This document shows, piece after piece, positions 1-7,953 of a stretch of DNA of 64,000 nt. Position numbers and translations under genes: made by a program. Source of the stretch: SB11 sp035906255 (lineage in GTDB: Bacteria > Bacteroidota > Bacteroidia > UBA8524); the NCBI GenBank assembly GCA_035906255.1, contig JAMIFM010000036.1, forward strand, positions 37,118 through 101,117, written 5' to 3'. The first letter of the stretch is position 1; each line of letters starts with the position of its first letter. The notes beneath the pieces were generated by a model, which did not search any database, was not told the DNA's origin, and worked only from the letters and a program-made list of their open reading frames with translations.

Positions 1-186
1 ATAAACATCAATACCGCTACCCAAAAACAACTGTCCGCACATCCTTATATCAGCTATAAACAATCAAAGGCAATACCCAAGCGCATTTCACGATACGGAA
101 AATTATCAAGCTTAGATGACTTAACCGTTTCAGGTATCATTACAACACACGAAGCAACCTTGCTGGCGCACTACATTGATTTTTAA
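1..186 (+). CDS. C-terminal fragment of a helix-hairpin-helix (ComEA-like) protein
   Basis: The open frame enters from the left edge and stops at the TAA at 184-186, leaving 61 residues. It begins INTATQKQLSAHPYIS and continues through SKAIPKRISRYG and SSLDDLTVSGI. This pattern of N-x-A-x-x-x-x-L, then HPYI, then Y/R-x-x-x-G, then a second L-x-x-x-G-I unit is the ComEA-type helix-hairpin-helix DNA-binding fold found in Bacteroidota proteins. The rest of the gene lies outside the window, so a signal peptide or membrane anchor cannot be judged. The role (DNA binding, perhaps DNA uptake or repair) is inferred from the family only. Confidence 0.75.
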   Translation: MNINTATQKQLSAHPYISYKQSKAIPKRISRYGKLSSLDDLTVSGIITTHEATLLAHYIDF

Positions 187-250
187 GACGTTCATAACCC
201 GCCATTCGTCGAGAAACATACTTGGATGGGGAAAAGTTGAAAATTAGCCG

Positions 251-258
251 TATTTTTG
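251..258 (+). promoter_or_regulatory. Possible -7 element for the acyl-CoA dehydrogenase gene
   Basis: TATTTTTG matches the Bacteroidota -7 consensus TAnnTTTG and lies 22 bp before the ATG at 281. No TTTG-like -33 box is present at the expected 19-20 bp distance, so this is only a weak candidate. Confidence 0.3.
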
Positions 259-280
259 CCAAAATCGGAAATTGTTCAAA

Positions 281-1459
281 ATGAGTTCAACAGGAGAAAT
301 GATAGATACTTCCACAACATTGGGTTTTGCAGAAACCGAAAACATGAAGATGGTGCGCGATATGGTGCGCGATTTTGCCGACCGCCATATAAGGCCTAAA
401 ATGATGGAATGGGACGAAAGTCAAGAGTTTCCCATCGAAGTGTTTAAACAATTAGGAGAACTGGGCTTGATGGGTGTTTTAGTCCCAACAGAATACGGCG
501 GTTCAGGCTTCGGGTATTTTGAATATGCTACTGTAGTTAGTGAAATTGCTAAAGTTTGCGGCTCAATAGGTCTTTCAGTAGCCGCGCACAACTCATTGTG
601 CACAGGCCACATAATGTATTTTGGTTCAGAAGAACAAAAACAAAAATACCTGCCAAAACTTGCTACTGCTGAGTGGATTGGAGCTTGGGGTTTAACAGAA
701 CCCAACACCGGTTCTGATGCATTCCGTATGATGACAGTGGGTGTGCAAGACGGTGATTACTGGGTGATAAACGGTGCAAAAAGCTGGATTACACACGGTA
801 AAAGCGGTAATGTAGCTGTAGTAATGGTGCGCACAGGCGAGTTGCTTGACAGCAATGGTATTACAGCATTTGTAATTGAAAAAGGAACACCCGGCTTTAG
901 TGCAGGCCGTAAAGAAAACAAACTTGGTATGCGCGCCAGCGAAACCACCGAGTTGATTTTTGAAAACTGCCGCGTGCATAAAAGCCAGATATTAGGCGAA
1001 GTTGGTCAAGGCTTTAAACAAGCTATGAAAGTACTTGAAGGTGGTCGTATCTCAATCGCAGCACTTTCATTAGGTATTGCCAAAGGAGCTTACGAAGCAT
1101 CACTTAAATATGCCAAAGAGCGTGAGCAATTTGGTAAACCCATCGGCGAGTTTCAAGCCATTGGATTTAAATTAGCCGATATGGCTACCCAAATTGAAGC
1201 TTCTGAATTGTTGATTATGCAGGCAGCCGATTGCAAAAACCGCAATATGCCGTTAAACAAAATTTCGGCCATAGCTAAGTACTACGCTTCAGAAGTTGCC
1301 GTAAAAGTATCTACAGATGCTGTACAGATATTTGGCGGATATGGCTATACAAAAGATTATCCGGTAGAGAAATTTTACCGTGATAGCAAGCTGTGTACCA
1401 TTGGCGAAGGCACATCAGAGATACAAAAGTTAGTAATCTCAAGAGAGATTTTGAAATAG
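281..1459 (+). CDS. Acyl-CoA dehydrogenase
   Basis: A flavoprotein of about 392 residues that oxidises acyl-CoA to trans-2-enoyl-CoA and passes electrons to an electron-transfer flavoprotein; it acts in the cytosol. The N-terminal helical domain (ETENMKMVRDMVRDFADRHI), the middle beta domain with the WGLTEPNTGSDA flavin/substrate segment and the C-terminal domain with GGYGYTKDYPVEKFYRD are all present. The catalytic glutamate is in GEGTSEIQ near the end, as in short- and medium-chain members. Length is normal for the family. The frame stays open upstream to a TTG at 272, but ATG 281 and ATG 299 (behind AGGAG) are better starts; 281 is chosen. The substrate, straight- or branched-chain, cannot be read from the sequence. 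It stands alone before rpsU. Confidence 0.93.
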   Translation: MSSTGEMIDTSTTLGFAETENMKMVRDMVRDFADRHIRPKMMEWDESQEFPIEVFKQLGELGLMGVLVPTEYGGSGFGYFEYATVVSEIAKVCGSIGLSVAAHNSLCTGHIMYFGSEEQKQKYLPKLATAEWIGAWGLTEPNTGSDAFRMMTVGVQDGDYWVINGAKSWITHGKSGNVAVVMVRTGELLDSNGITAFVIEKGTPGFSAGRKENKLGMRASETTELIFENCRVHKSQILGEVGQGFKQAMKVLEGGRISIAALSLGIAKGAYEASLKYAKEREQFGKPIGEFQAIGFKLADMATQIEASELLIMQAADCKNRNMPLNKISAIAKYYASEVAVKVSTDAVQIFGGYGYTKDYPVEKFYRDSKLCTIGEGTSEIQKLVISREILK

Positions 1460-1491
1460 CTTGCACATAACAGATTAGTGTATTATTTTTG
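1460..1491 (+). promoter_or_regulatory. Promoter of rpsU
   Basis: CTTG at 1460-1463 and TATTTTTG at 1484-1491 are 20 bp apart, close to the Bacteroidota arrangement TTTG-(19-20)-TAnnTTTG. The expected transcript start is about 20 bp before the rpsU ATG at 1518. The -33 box overlaps the acyl-CoA dehydrogenase stop codon region. Confidence 0.55.
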
Positions 1492-1517
1492 CAACCCCAT
1501 TTGGAATTTTATTTGAC

Positions 1518-1709
1518 ATGATTATAGTTAACGTAAAAGAAAACGAAAGCTTAGATAAAGCCCTTAAGAAGTTTAAAAAGAAGTTTGAAAAAACTGGAGT
1601 ATTAAAAGAACTTCGTCGCCGTCAGGCCTTTGAGAAACCCTCAGTTTCTCGTCGTATGCAAATCATTAAGGCTGCTTACAAGCAATCGCAACAAATCACA
1701 GGCGAATAA
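1518..1709 (+). CDS. rpsU: 30S ribosomal protein S21
   Basis: A small, very basic 63-residue protein (MIIVNVKENESLDKALKKF, then LRRRQAFEKPS) with the classic bS21 layout: a short beta start, the charged helix that repeats K/R, and the FEKPS motif. S21 binds the 30S platform near the mRNA exit and helps initiation. It is the first gene of the conserved Bacteroidota series rpsU, xerC-like, hpf, tRNAs, tuf. The gap to the recombinase gene is 55 bp, so co-transcription is possible. Confidence 0.97.
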   Translation: MIIVNVKENESLDKALKKFKKKFEKTGVLKELRRRQAFEKPSVSRRMQIIKAAYKQSQQITGE

Positions 1710-1764
1710 TTTCGGCCTGCTGGTTAATGATATTTAATTTCTGTATCTTTACACGTAAAGTGTG

Positions 1765-2655
1765 ATGGATACAGAAATTTTGTTTTTTATTGAGTATCTG
1801 GCGGTTGAGAAAAAATACTCGCAACACACCATTGCCGCCTATCAAAACGATTTAGACCAATTTGCTCAATACGTAGCCCAAAACTACGGTGCAGTACAAA
1901 CTACTGCCATCACCCATCAGCAAATCCGCAGTTGGTTAGCTAAATTACTTTCAGAAGGCGTAAAAGCCACATCAGTAAACCGAAAGATATCAAGCCTTAA
2001 AAGTTTCTTTAAATACCTCAAAAAAGCGGGCAAGGCCGATGGGAACCCTATGGCCAAAGTACAATCACCCAAAAAGCCCAAACAATTGCCTGTATTTGTT
2101 GAAAAAGGCAAAATGGAGGTATTAACCGAAAACATCCTGCCCGAAGACGGCGATGATTTTTTATCATTACGCAACCGCTTGGTGGTAGAAATGTTATACG
2201 GCACAGGAATGCGTTTAAGCGAGCTAATCAACCTGAAAGAAACCGATGTAGATTTTTACGCACAAACGCTAAAAGTACTCGGAAAACGCAACAAAGAGCG
2301 GATTATCCCTATTAGTAAGCCGTTGATAGAAATTGTTGAAAAATACCTTACAGCAAAGGCTGAAAATTACGAAAAATGTTTATATTTGTTATGCAACAAG
2401 GGAGACAAAATGTATCCCGGGCTGGTATATAAAATTGTGAAGGGGAATTTGTCATTGGTTACCACAGTAAAGAAAAGAAGTCCACACGTGTTGCGCCATA
2501 CATTCGCTACCCATCTTTTAGAAAACGGCGCCGACCTTAATGCAATAAAAGAATTGCTTGGGCACGCTAATCTTGCGGCCACACAAGTTTACACTCACAA
2601 CTCAATAGAACGCCTTAAGGAGGTACATAAAAAGTCCCATCCAAAATCATCATAA
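1765..2655 (+). CDS. xerC: Site-specific tyrosine recombinase, XerC/XerD type
   Basis: A 296-residue integrase-family recombinase with an N-terminal SAM-like DNA-binding domain (about 1-85) and a C-terminal catalytic domain. The full catalytic set is visible: R150 in GTGMRLSEL, K174, H241 and R244 in HVLRHTFATHLL, H267 in LLGHAN and the nucleophile Y276 in VYTHN. Length and motifs fit the housekeeping Xer enzymes that resolve chromosome dimers at dif with FtsK, not a phage integrase. There is no attachment site or mobile gene nearby, and its place between rpsU and hpf is conserved in the phylum. GTG at 1762 precedes ATG 1765; the ATG is preferred. Choosing XerC over XerD rests on this context only. 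Confidence 0.9.
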   Translation: MDTEILFFIEYLAVEKKYSQHTIAAYQNDLDQFAQYVAQNYGAVQTTAITHQQIRSWLAKLLSEGVKATSVNRKISSLKSFFKYLKKAGKADGNPMAKVQSPKKPKQLPVFVEKGKMEVLTENILPEDGDDFLSLRNRLVVEMLYGTGMRLSELINLKETDVDFYAQTLKVLGKRNKERIIPISKPLIEIVEKYLTAKAENYEKCLYLLCNKGDKMYPGLVYKIVKGNLSLVTTVKKRSPHVLRHTFATHLLENGADLNAIKELLGHANLAATQVYTHNSIERLKEVHKKSHPKSS

Positions 2656-2679
2656 GTTTAACCCTAAATTTTACGAGCT

Positions 2680-2985
2680 ATGCAAATCATGATTCAATCC
2701 ATTCATTTCGATGCCGACAGGAAACTTATTGCTTATATTCAGAAACGACTTGAGAAGTTGCTCACGTTCCATGACAACATCATTGATGCCAGCGTGTATC
2801 TTAAAGTTGAAAAAAGCGGAGACAATAACAACAAAACCCTCGAGGTTAAACTAAATGTTCAGAACCAAACTTTATTTTGTGAAGAGCACTGCCGCACGTT
2901 CGAATGCGCTATAGATTTGGCAGTTGAGTCACTTAAAATGCAGTTGAAAAAGTATAAGGATAAACTTCGTGCAGTAAATTTTTAA
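2680..2985 (+). CDS. hpf: Short ribosome hibernation-promoting factor (HPF/RaiA family)
   Basis: A 101-residue protein starting MQIMIQSIHFDADRKL with the HPF/YfiA beta-alpha-beta-beta-beta-alpha pattern and the closing helix (LAVESLKMQLKKYKDKLR). Family members bind the 30S subunit in the mRNA/tRNA channel and stabilise idle ribosomes in stationary phase. The protein is the short type, lacking the C-terminal dimerisation domain of long HPF. It follows the recombinase gene by 24 bp and ends just before the promoter of the tRNA-tuf unit. Confidence 0.92.
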   Translation: MQIMIQSIHFDADRKLIAYIQKRLEKLLTFHDNIIDASVYLKVEKSGDNNNKTLEVKLNVQNQTLFCEEHCRTFECAIDLAVESLKMQLKKYKDKLRAVNF

Positions 2986-2992
2986 AATTTTC

Positions 2993-3023
2993 TTTGCACA
3001 AATAATTTTTTCATCTACTTTTG
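2993..3023 (+). promoter_or_regulatory. Strong promoter of the tRNA-tuf transcription unit
   Basis: TTTG at 2993-2996 and TACTTTTG at 3016-3023 are separated by exactly 19 bp. This matches the Bacteroidota primary-sigma consensus TTTG-19-TAnnTTTG perfectly. Transcription should begin near 3029-3031, inside the left arm of the hairpin that follows, and read into the four tRNA genes and tuf. Confidence 0.8.
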
Positions 3024-3076
3024 CAGTCCTTTGAAAAAGTACGAAACGTACTGACATCAAAGGACTGTTCTTTTTT
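3024..3076 (+). terminator. Terminator or attenuator between hpf and the tRNA cluster
   Basis: CAGTCCTTTGA (3024-3034) pairs with TCAAAGGACTG (3057-3067). Inside it AGTACG (3038-3043) pairs with CGTACT (3047-3052) around an AAA loop. TTCTTTTTT (3068-3076) follows, so this is a full intrinsic terminator. For transcripts from hpf the whole stem can form. For transcripts from the promoter at 2993-3023 the first few bases of the left arm would be missing, which weakens the stem. It may therefore stop upstream readthrough while letting the tRNA-tuf promoter fire; that is inference. Confidence 0.7.
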
Positions 3077-3083
3077 ATACAAA

Positions 3084-3156
3084 GCCACTTTAGCTCAGCT
3101 GGTAGAGCAACTGATTTGTAATCAGTAGGTCGCTGGTTCGATCCCGGCAAGTGGCT
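3084..3156 (+). tRNA. tRNA-Thr (anticodon TGT)
   Basis: The acceptor arms GCCACTT (3084-3090) and AAGTGGC (3149-3155) pair fully. The anticodon stem ACTGA/TCAGT encloses the loop TTTGTAA with anticodon TGT. The T arm carries GGTTCGATCC-type bases. No CCA is encoded. Confidence 0.97.
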
Positions 3157-3174
3157 CGCATTTTAAATGCAAAC

Positions 3175-3258
3175 GGGGAGATACCAGAGTGGCCAAATGG
3201 GACGGACTGTAAATCCGTTGGGAAACCTTCGAAGGTTCGAATCCTTCTCTCCCCACCA
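3175..3258 (+). tRNA. tRNA-Tyr (anticodon GTA)
   Basis: The acceptor arms GGGGAGA (3175-3181) and TCTCCCC (3248-3254) pair. The anticodon stem ACGGA/TCCGT holds the loop CTGTAAA with anticodon GTA. A long variable arm (GGGAAACCTTCG region) marks a class II tRNA, as expected for tyrosine. A CCA at 3256-3258 follows the discriminator A, possibly by chance, since the neighbouring tRNA genes lack it. Confidence 0.97.
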
Positions 3259-3285
3259 AATGCATAGCGTAAGTTGTGCAGGTTT

Positions 3286-3358
3286 GCGGGAGTAGCTCAG
3301 TTGGTAGAGCGACAGCCTTCCAAGCTGTAGGTCGCGGGTTCGAGCCTCGTCTCCCGCT
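3286..3358 (+). tRNA. tRNA-Gly (anticodon TCC)
   Basis: The acceptor arms GCGGGAG (3286-3292) and CTCCCGC (3351-3357) pair. The anticodon stem ACAGC/GCTGT encloses CTTCCAA with anticodon TCC. The T loop is TTCGAGC. No CCA is encoded. Confidence 0.97.
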
Positions 3359-3416
3359 CAAAAGCAAACCGGGCATTGTTATAGCACCCGCGAAACATGC
3401 AAGTGAAATGCAAACT

Positions 3417-3488
<72 letters not shown>

Positions 3489-3573
3489 CTAAAAGTGAAA
3501 AAGATTGGTGCAGAACAAAACAGAAAGAAGTTTATATTTTTAAACATAAAACGAATACTTAAACAAAAATAAA

Positions 3574-4761
3574 ATGGCTAAAGAGAATTTCGACCGTTCA
3601 AAACCTCACGTGAACATTGGTACAATTGGTCACGTGGATCACGGTAAAACTACACTTACGGCTGCCATTACTAAAGTATTGGCTGACGCCGGTTTGTCAG
3701 AAGCCCGCTCATTTGATTCAATCGACGCAGCTCCTGAAGAAAAAGAACGCGGTATTACCATTAACACCGCCCACGTTGAATACCAAACTGCTAACCGTCA
3801 CTACGCTCACGTAGATTGCCCAGGTCACGCTGACTATGTTAAGAACATGGTAACAGGTGCTGCTCAAATGGACGGTGCTATATTGGTGGTTGCTTCAACC
3901 GACGGTCCTATGCCTCAAACTCGCGAGCACATCCTTTTGGCTCGTCAGGTAGGTGTACCTCAACTTGTTGTATTTATGAACAAAGTTGACATGGTTGACG
4001 ATCCCGAACTACTTGATCTAGTAGAAATGGAAATCCGCGAATTGTTGAGCTTCTACAACTTCGACGGTGACAATATCCCAGTTATCCGTGGTTCAGCACT
4101 TGGTGCTTTGAACGGCGAACCTAAGTGGGTTGACACTGTTAAAGCTCTTATGGATGCTGTTGACAACTGGATTCCAATTCCTCCACGTTTGACTGACCAA
4201 CCTTTCTTGATGCCTATCGAGGACGTGTTCTCAATCACAGGTCGTGGTACCGTTGCTACCGGTAGGATTGAAAGGGGTGTTATCAACTCAGGTGACCCTG
4301 TAGAAATCATCGGTATGGGTTCTGAAAAACTAACCTCAACCGTTACTGGTATCGAGATGTTCCGTAAGATCCTTGATCGTGGTGAAGCCGGTGATAACGC
4401 TGGTTTGTTGCTACGTGGTATTGATAAAGAATCTATCCGTCGTGGTATGGTTATTTGCAAGCCAGGTTCAGTAACTCCTCACAAAGCATTCAAAGGCGAG
4501 GTGTATATCCTTACCAAAGAAGAAGGTGGTCGTCACACCCCATTCTTCAACAAATACAAGCCTCAGTTCTACTTCCGTACAACTGACGTTACAGGTGATG
4601 TTTCTCTTCCTGAAGGAACTGAAATGATTATGCCCGGTGATAACGTAACTATCACAGTTGCCCTTTTGAACCCTATCGCTATGGAAAAAGGTCTTCGTTT
4701 CGCTATCCGCGAAGGTGGACGTACCATCGGTGCAGGTCAGGTAACTGAAATTCTTGACTAA
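3574..4761 (+). CDS. tuf: Elongation factor Tu
   Basis: A 395-residue translational GTPase that delivers aminoacyl-tRNA to the ribosome. The G1 P-loop GHVDHGKT is at 19-26, the switch I segment is RGITINTAHVEY, G3 is DCPGH and G4 is NKVD. Domains 2 (GRGTVATGRIERG) and 3 (PFFNKYKPQFYFRTTDVTG) are intact. The gene is co-transcribed with the four upstream tRNA genes and ends at a strong terminator. The codon choice is noticeably uniform, as expected for high expression. Confidence 0.99.
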   Translation: MAKENFDRSKPHVNIGTIGHVDHGKTTLTAAITKVLADAGLSEARSFDSIDAAPEEKERGITINTAHVEYQTANRHYAHVDCPGHADYVKNMVTGAAQMDGAILVVASTDGPMPQTREHILLARQVGVPQLVVFMNKVDMVDDPELLDLVEMEIRELLSFYNFDGDNIPVIRGSALGALNGEPKWVDTVKALMDAVDNWIPIPPRLTDQPFLMPIEDVFSITGRGTVATGRIERGVINSGDPVEIIGMGSEKLTSTVTGIEMFRKILDRGEAGDNAGLLLRGIDKESIRRGMVICKPGSVTPHKAFKGEVYILTKEEGGRHTPFFNKYKPQFYFRTTDVTGDVSLPEGTEMIMPGDNVTITVALLNPIAMEKGLRFAIREGGRTIGAGQVTEILD

Positions 4762-4792
4762 TTCGTCGAGGATTTAAAATACAAATGATACG

Positions 4793-4824
4793 AAATCAAT
4801 CCCGTTAACTCGGGATTGATTTTT
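4793..4824 (+). terminator. Intrinsic terminator after tuf
   Basis: AAATCAATCCCG (4793-4804) pairs with CGGGATTGATTT (4811-4822) around TTAACT, and a T run follows (4820-4824). It separates tuf from the tRNA-Trp/secE unit. Confidence 0.85.
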
Positions 4825-4849
4825 GTATCTTATGAAAAACTTAAAAGTT

Positions 4850-4920
4850 AGGGGTATAGTTCAAAGGTAGAATAGCGGTCTCCAAAACCGTTGATATGGG
4901 TTCGAGTCCTGTTACCCCTG
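4850..4920 (+). tRNA. tRNA-Trp (anticodon CCA)
   Basis: The acceptor arms AGGGGTA (4850-4856) and TACCCCT (4913-4919) pair, with discriminator G at 4920. The anticodon stem GCGGT/ACCGT encloses CTCCAAA with anticodon CCA. It lies 13 bp before secE, the usual tRNA-Trp/secE/nusG arrangement, so the tRNA is probably processed from the secE transcript. Confidence 0.97.
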
Positions 4921-4933
4921 CGAAACCTGAATT

Positions 4934-5128
4934 ATGAAAAGGGTAAAAGAATATATAGCTGCGTCATACGACGAATTAGTAACCAAAGTTAGCTGGCCTA
5001 CTTGGGAAGAATTACAAGACAGTACCATATTAGTATTGGTGTCTTCAGTAATATTTGCTTTTGTAGTTTGGGCTGCTGATTTGGGCTTGAGTGAACTGCT
5101 GAAGCTTGTTTACTCGTTTTTTAAATAA
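4934..5128 (+). CDS. secE: Preprotein translocase subunit SecE
   Basis: A 64-residue single-span form of SecE. The amphipathic cytosolic helix ends in the conserved KVSWPTWEEL, followed by one membrane segment (about 33-60, STILVLVSSVIFAFVVWAA). SecE clamps SecY in the inner-membrane translocon. It is 12 bp from nusG, so both are in one operon. Confidence 0.97.
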   Translation: MKRVKEYIAASYDELVTKVSWPTWEELQDSTILVLVSSVIFAFVVWAADLGLSELLKLVYSFFK

Positions 5129-5140
5129 TAGAGGTACCGT

Positions 5141-5680
5141 ATGCAGGATTTTAAGTGGTATGTAGTGAGGGCTATTAGTGGCCAGGAGAAAAAGGTAAAA
5201 GCCTACATAGAGAACGAACTTGCACGTGCAGGTCTTAGTGATTTTGTGCCGCAGGTACTTATCCCTATGGAAAAGGTGTACCAGATACGTAATGGCAAAA
5301 AAACCTCAAAAGAGCGTAGCTTTTATCCCGGATACATACTTATACAAGCAAACTTGGTGGGCGAAGTAGCCCCCATTATTATTGGTATAAACGGTGTAGT
5401 TGGATTTTTGGGAGCCAAAGACCAACCCATACCTTTGCGCCAAGCCGAAGTTGCCCGTATATTGGGTACAGTTGATGAGCAATCAGAAAAAGGCGAAACC
5501 GCAATAGAGCCCTTTATAGTTGGTGAAACCGTGAAAGTTACCGATGGTCCTTTCAGCGGTTTTAGCGGTACTATTGAAGAGGTGTACGAGGAGAAAAAGA
5601 AACTGAAGGTAATGGTTAAGATATTTGGCCGTCGCACACCTTTAGAGTTAAACTACGTACAAGTAGAAAAAGAACAATAA
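5141..5680 (+). CDS. nusG: Transcription termination/antitermination protein NusG
   Basis: A 179-residue protein with an N-terminal NGN domain (WYVVRAISGQEKKV, later RSFYPGYILI) that binds the RNA polymerase clamp, and a C-terminal KOW domain (GETVKVTDGPFSGFSG) that contacts Rho or ribosomal S10. It is a normal-length housekeeping NusG, not the specialised UpxY/LoaP paralogue found in capsule operons. It sits between secE and rplK as in most bacteria. Confidence 0.98.
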   Translation: MQDFKWYVVRAISGQEKKVKAYIENELARAGLSDFVPQVLIPMEKVYQIRNGKKTSKERSFYPGYILIQANLVGEVAPIIIGINGVVGFLGAKDQPIPLRQAEVARILGTVDEQSEKGETAIEPFIVGETVKVTDGPFSGFSGTIEEVYEEKKKLKVMVKIFGRRTPLELNYVQVEKEQ

Positions 5681-5764
5681 TTCAAAATTAACACAACGTA
5701 CAAGAAGCGGTAGCTTCCACCCGCAACTACTACCAAGTGATGATTTATAAATAACTGAAACAGA

Positions 5765-6205
5765 ATGGCAAAGGAAATATTCACCTATATAAAACTACAG
5801 ATTAAAGGTGGTGCAGCTAACCCTGCTCCCCCCATTGGTCCTGCACTGGGTGCCAAAGGTGTTAATATCATGGAGTTTTGTAAGCAGTTTAATGCCCGCA
5901 CACAAGACAAAGCAGGCAAGGTTTGCCCCGTGGTGATAACCGTGTACACAGATAAGTCTTTCGACTTTATCTTGAAAACACCACCGGTTGCAGCACAACT
6001 GCTTGAAGTTTGCAAAATTCAAAAAGGCTCAGACCAACCTAACCGTAAAAAGTCAGGCTCGGTTTCTTGGGATCAAGTGAAGCAAATTGCTGAAGAAAAA
6101 ATGCCTGATTTGAATTGCTTCACCGTAGAATCGGCAATGAAAATGGTTGCCGGTACTGCACGCAGTATGGGAATTACCGTTACCGGCACTGCACCTTGGG
6201 CATAA
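5765..6205 (+). CDS. rplK: 50S ribosomal protein L11
   Basis: A 146-residue protein. The N-terminal domain has the proline-rich hinge segment NPAPPIGPALG that is the target region for thiopeptide antibiotics, and the C-terminal RNA-binding domain carries MKMVAGTARSMGI. L11 forms the GTPase-associated centre with 23S rRNA and is needed for RelA-type stringent sensing. The 85-bp gap after nusG contains a small hairpin, GAAGC-GGTA-GCTTC, but no clear terminator. Confidence 0.98.
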   Translation: MAKEIFTYIKLQIKGGAANPAPPIGPALGAKGVNIMEFCKQFNARTQDKAGKVCPVVITVYTDKSFDFILKTPPVAAQLLEVCKIQKGSDQPNRKKSGSVSWDQVKQIAEEKMPDLNCFTVESAMKMVAGTARSMGITVTGTAPWA

Positions 6206-6235
6206 TCTTAAACCACAAAACGAGTTGAGAAAACC

Positions 6236-6934
6236 ATGGCACGTTTAACAAAGAAAAGAAAATTACAATTAGCAAAATACGATCCTAAACAAGCATATAC
6301 GTTGGTAGATGCCGCCAAGATTGTAAAAGATATATCATTGACGAAGTTCGATTCGTCAGTTGATATTGACGTTCGCTTGGGTGTTGACCCTCGTAAATCA
6401 AACCAAATGGTTAGGGGCACAGCAGTGTTGCCTCATGGAACCGGAAAAACTATCCGTGTACTTGTACTTTGCACTCCAGATAAAGAACAAGAAGCACGCG
6501 ACGCCGGTGCCGACCACGTTGGGCTTGACGATTACATTGCCAAAATTGAAAGCGGATGGACTGATATTGACATCATTATCACCATGCCTACAGTAATGGC
6601 AAAGTTGGGTAAACTAGGTAAAATACTAGGACCCCGTAACTTGATGCCCAACCCAAAATCCGGAACTGTTACGCTGGAAGTTGGTAAAGCTGTGAAGGAC
6701 GTAAAAGCCGGTAAAATTGACTTTAAAGTTGATAAAACCGGTATCATCCACGCTTCGGTGGGAAAAGCTTCCTTCTCGCCTGAGCATCTCTACGACAATG
6801 CTGTTGAATTGATACAGACATTGGCAAAACTAAAGCCTGCTTCTGCTAAAGGTACTTACATTAAAAGTATCTACATCTCAAGCACGATGAGCCCCGGTGT
6901 TAATGTTGACACTAAATCGGTTCCCGGTATCTAA
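6236..6934 (+). CDS. rplA: 50S ribosomal protein L1
   Basis: A 232-residue protein with the L1 signature (GTAVLPHGTGK, then LGKLGKILGPRNLMPNPK). L1 binds the L1 stalk of 23S rRNA and helps release E-site tRNA. In other bacteria it also represses its own operon mRNA. It is 30 bp after rplK and 30 bp before rplJ in one operon. Confidence 0.98.
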   Translation: MARLTKKRKLQLAKYDPKQAYTLVDAAKIVKDISLTKFDSSVDIDVRLGVDPRKSNQMVRGTAVLPHGTGKTIRVLVLCTPDKEQEARDAGADHVGLDDYIAKIESGWTDIDIIITMPTVMAKLGKLGKILGPRNLMPNPKSGTVTLEVGKAVKDVKAGKIDFKVDKTGIIHASVGKASFSPEHLYDNAVELIQTLAKLKPASAKGTYIKSIYISSTMSPGVNVDTKSVPGI

Positions 6935-6964
6935 TGCAGGGACTTAAAGTAAACGTAAAGAGAC

Positions 6965-7489
6965 ATGAATAAGCAAGAAAAAGAGGACATTGTTAACAGC
7001 TTGGCTGAGCAGTTGCGTAACTATAAATTTATTTATATTACAGATACTTCAAACCTAAGCGCTGGCAATGATAACAAACTTAGGCGCAGCTTACACAAGC
7101 AAGGTATAAAAATGCAGGTGGCTAAAAACACCTTAATCCGCAAAGCTATGGAAGCTTCGGGTAATAACTACGGCGAATTGCCAAGTATCCTTAAAGGTAC
7201 TTCAGCAATTATGTTTAGTGATGATGCCAAAATACCTGCACTTGCCATTAAAGAATTCAGAAAATCAAACGATAAGCCTTTGTTAAAAGGTGCTTACATT
7301 GATTCTGACGTATTTATCGGCGATAGCCAGCTTGATGTACTTACTAAACTAAAATCACGCAACGAACTTATCGGCGAAGTTATCGGTTTGCTGCAATCAC
7401 CTGCACAAAATGTTATTTCAGCATTGCAATCAGGTGGCAACAAATTGGCCGGTATTGTTAAGACCCTTGAAGAGAGGGCACAAGCATAA
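6965..7489 (+). CDS. rplJ: 50S ribosomal protein L10
   Basis: A 174-residue protein with the N-terminal rRNA-binding domain (LRRSLHKQGIKMQVAKNTL) and the C-terminal helix that carries L7/L12 dimers. It builds the base of the stalk. The 30-bp gap before it is too short for the long autoregulatory leader seen in Gammaproteobacteria. Confidence 0.97.
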   Translation: MNKQEKEDIVNSLAEQLRNYKFIYITDTSNLSAGNDNKLRRSLHKQGIKMQVAKNTLIRKAMEASGNNYGELPSILKGTSAIMFSDDAKIPALAIKEFRKSNDKPLLKGAYIDSDVFIGDSQLDVLTKLKSRNELIGEVIGLLQSPAQNVISALQSGGNKLAGIVKTLEERAQA

Positions 7490-7553
7490 CTTATTTCAAA
7501 AAACACAAAAACAATTTTTAACTCATTACAAACCTTTTTAAACAAATAATAAA

Positions 7554-7931
7554 ATGGCAGATTTGAAACAATTCGCGGAACAGTTGGTTAGCTTAACAGT
7601 AAAAGACGTAAACGAACTTGCTAAAATTCTTAAAGAAGAATACGGTATCGAGCCCGCTGCTGCTGCTGTTGCAGTTGCTGCTGCTCCTGCTGGCGATGCA
7701 GCTCCTGCTGCTGCTGAGCAAACTGAATTTGACGTAATTCTAAGTTCAGCCGGTGCTGCTAAACTTAACGTTGTTAAGTTAGTAAAAGATCTTACCGGTT
7801 TGGGCTTGAAAGAAGCTAAAGACTTGGTTGACGGTGCACCAAAAGCTGTAAAAGAAAAAGTTTCTAAAGAAGAAGCTGAAGCTATTAAAGCTCAATTGGT
7901 TGAAGCCGGAGCTACTGTTGAAGTTAAGTAA
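7554..7931 (+). CDS. rplL: 50S ribosomal protein L7/L12
   Basis: A 125-residue protein with an N-terminal dimerisation domain, an Ala/Pro-rich hinge (about 38-60) and a C-terminal factor-binding domain with GLGLKEAKDLVDGAPK. It recruits and stimulates translational GTPases on the stalk. A hairpin between it and rpoB may set their expression ratio. Confidence 0.98.
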   Translation: MADLKQFAEQLVSLTVKDVNELAKILKEEYGIEPAAAAVAVAAAPAGDAAPAAAEQTEFDVILSSAGAAKLNVVKLVKDLTGLGLKEAKDLVDGAPKAVKEKVSKEEAEAIKAQLVEAGATVEVK

Positions 7932-7953
7932 TCATACCGCCCCGATATTTATG

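Noticed and set aside
1765..2655. Tyrosine recombinase as part of an integrated element
   Set aside because: It lies in a conserved housekeeping gene order, has Xer length, and no attachment repeats, phage or cargo genes are nearby; the tRNA genes downstream are intact.
3122..3376. Minus-strand frame across the tRNA cluster encoding GREGFEP-like segments
   Set aside because: It is antisense to three tRNA genes; such tRNA-shadow frames give the well-known false proteins with GFEPS and SNPRPT words.
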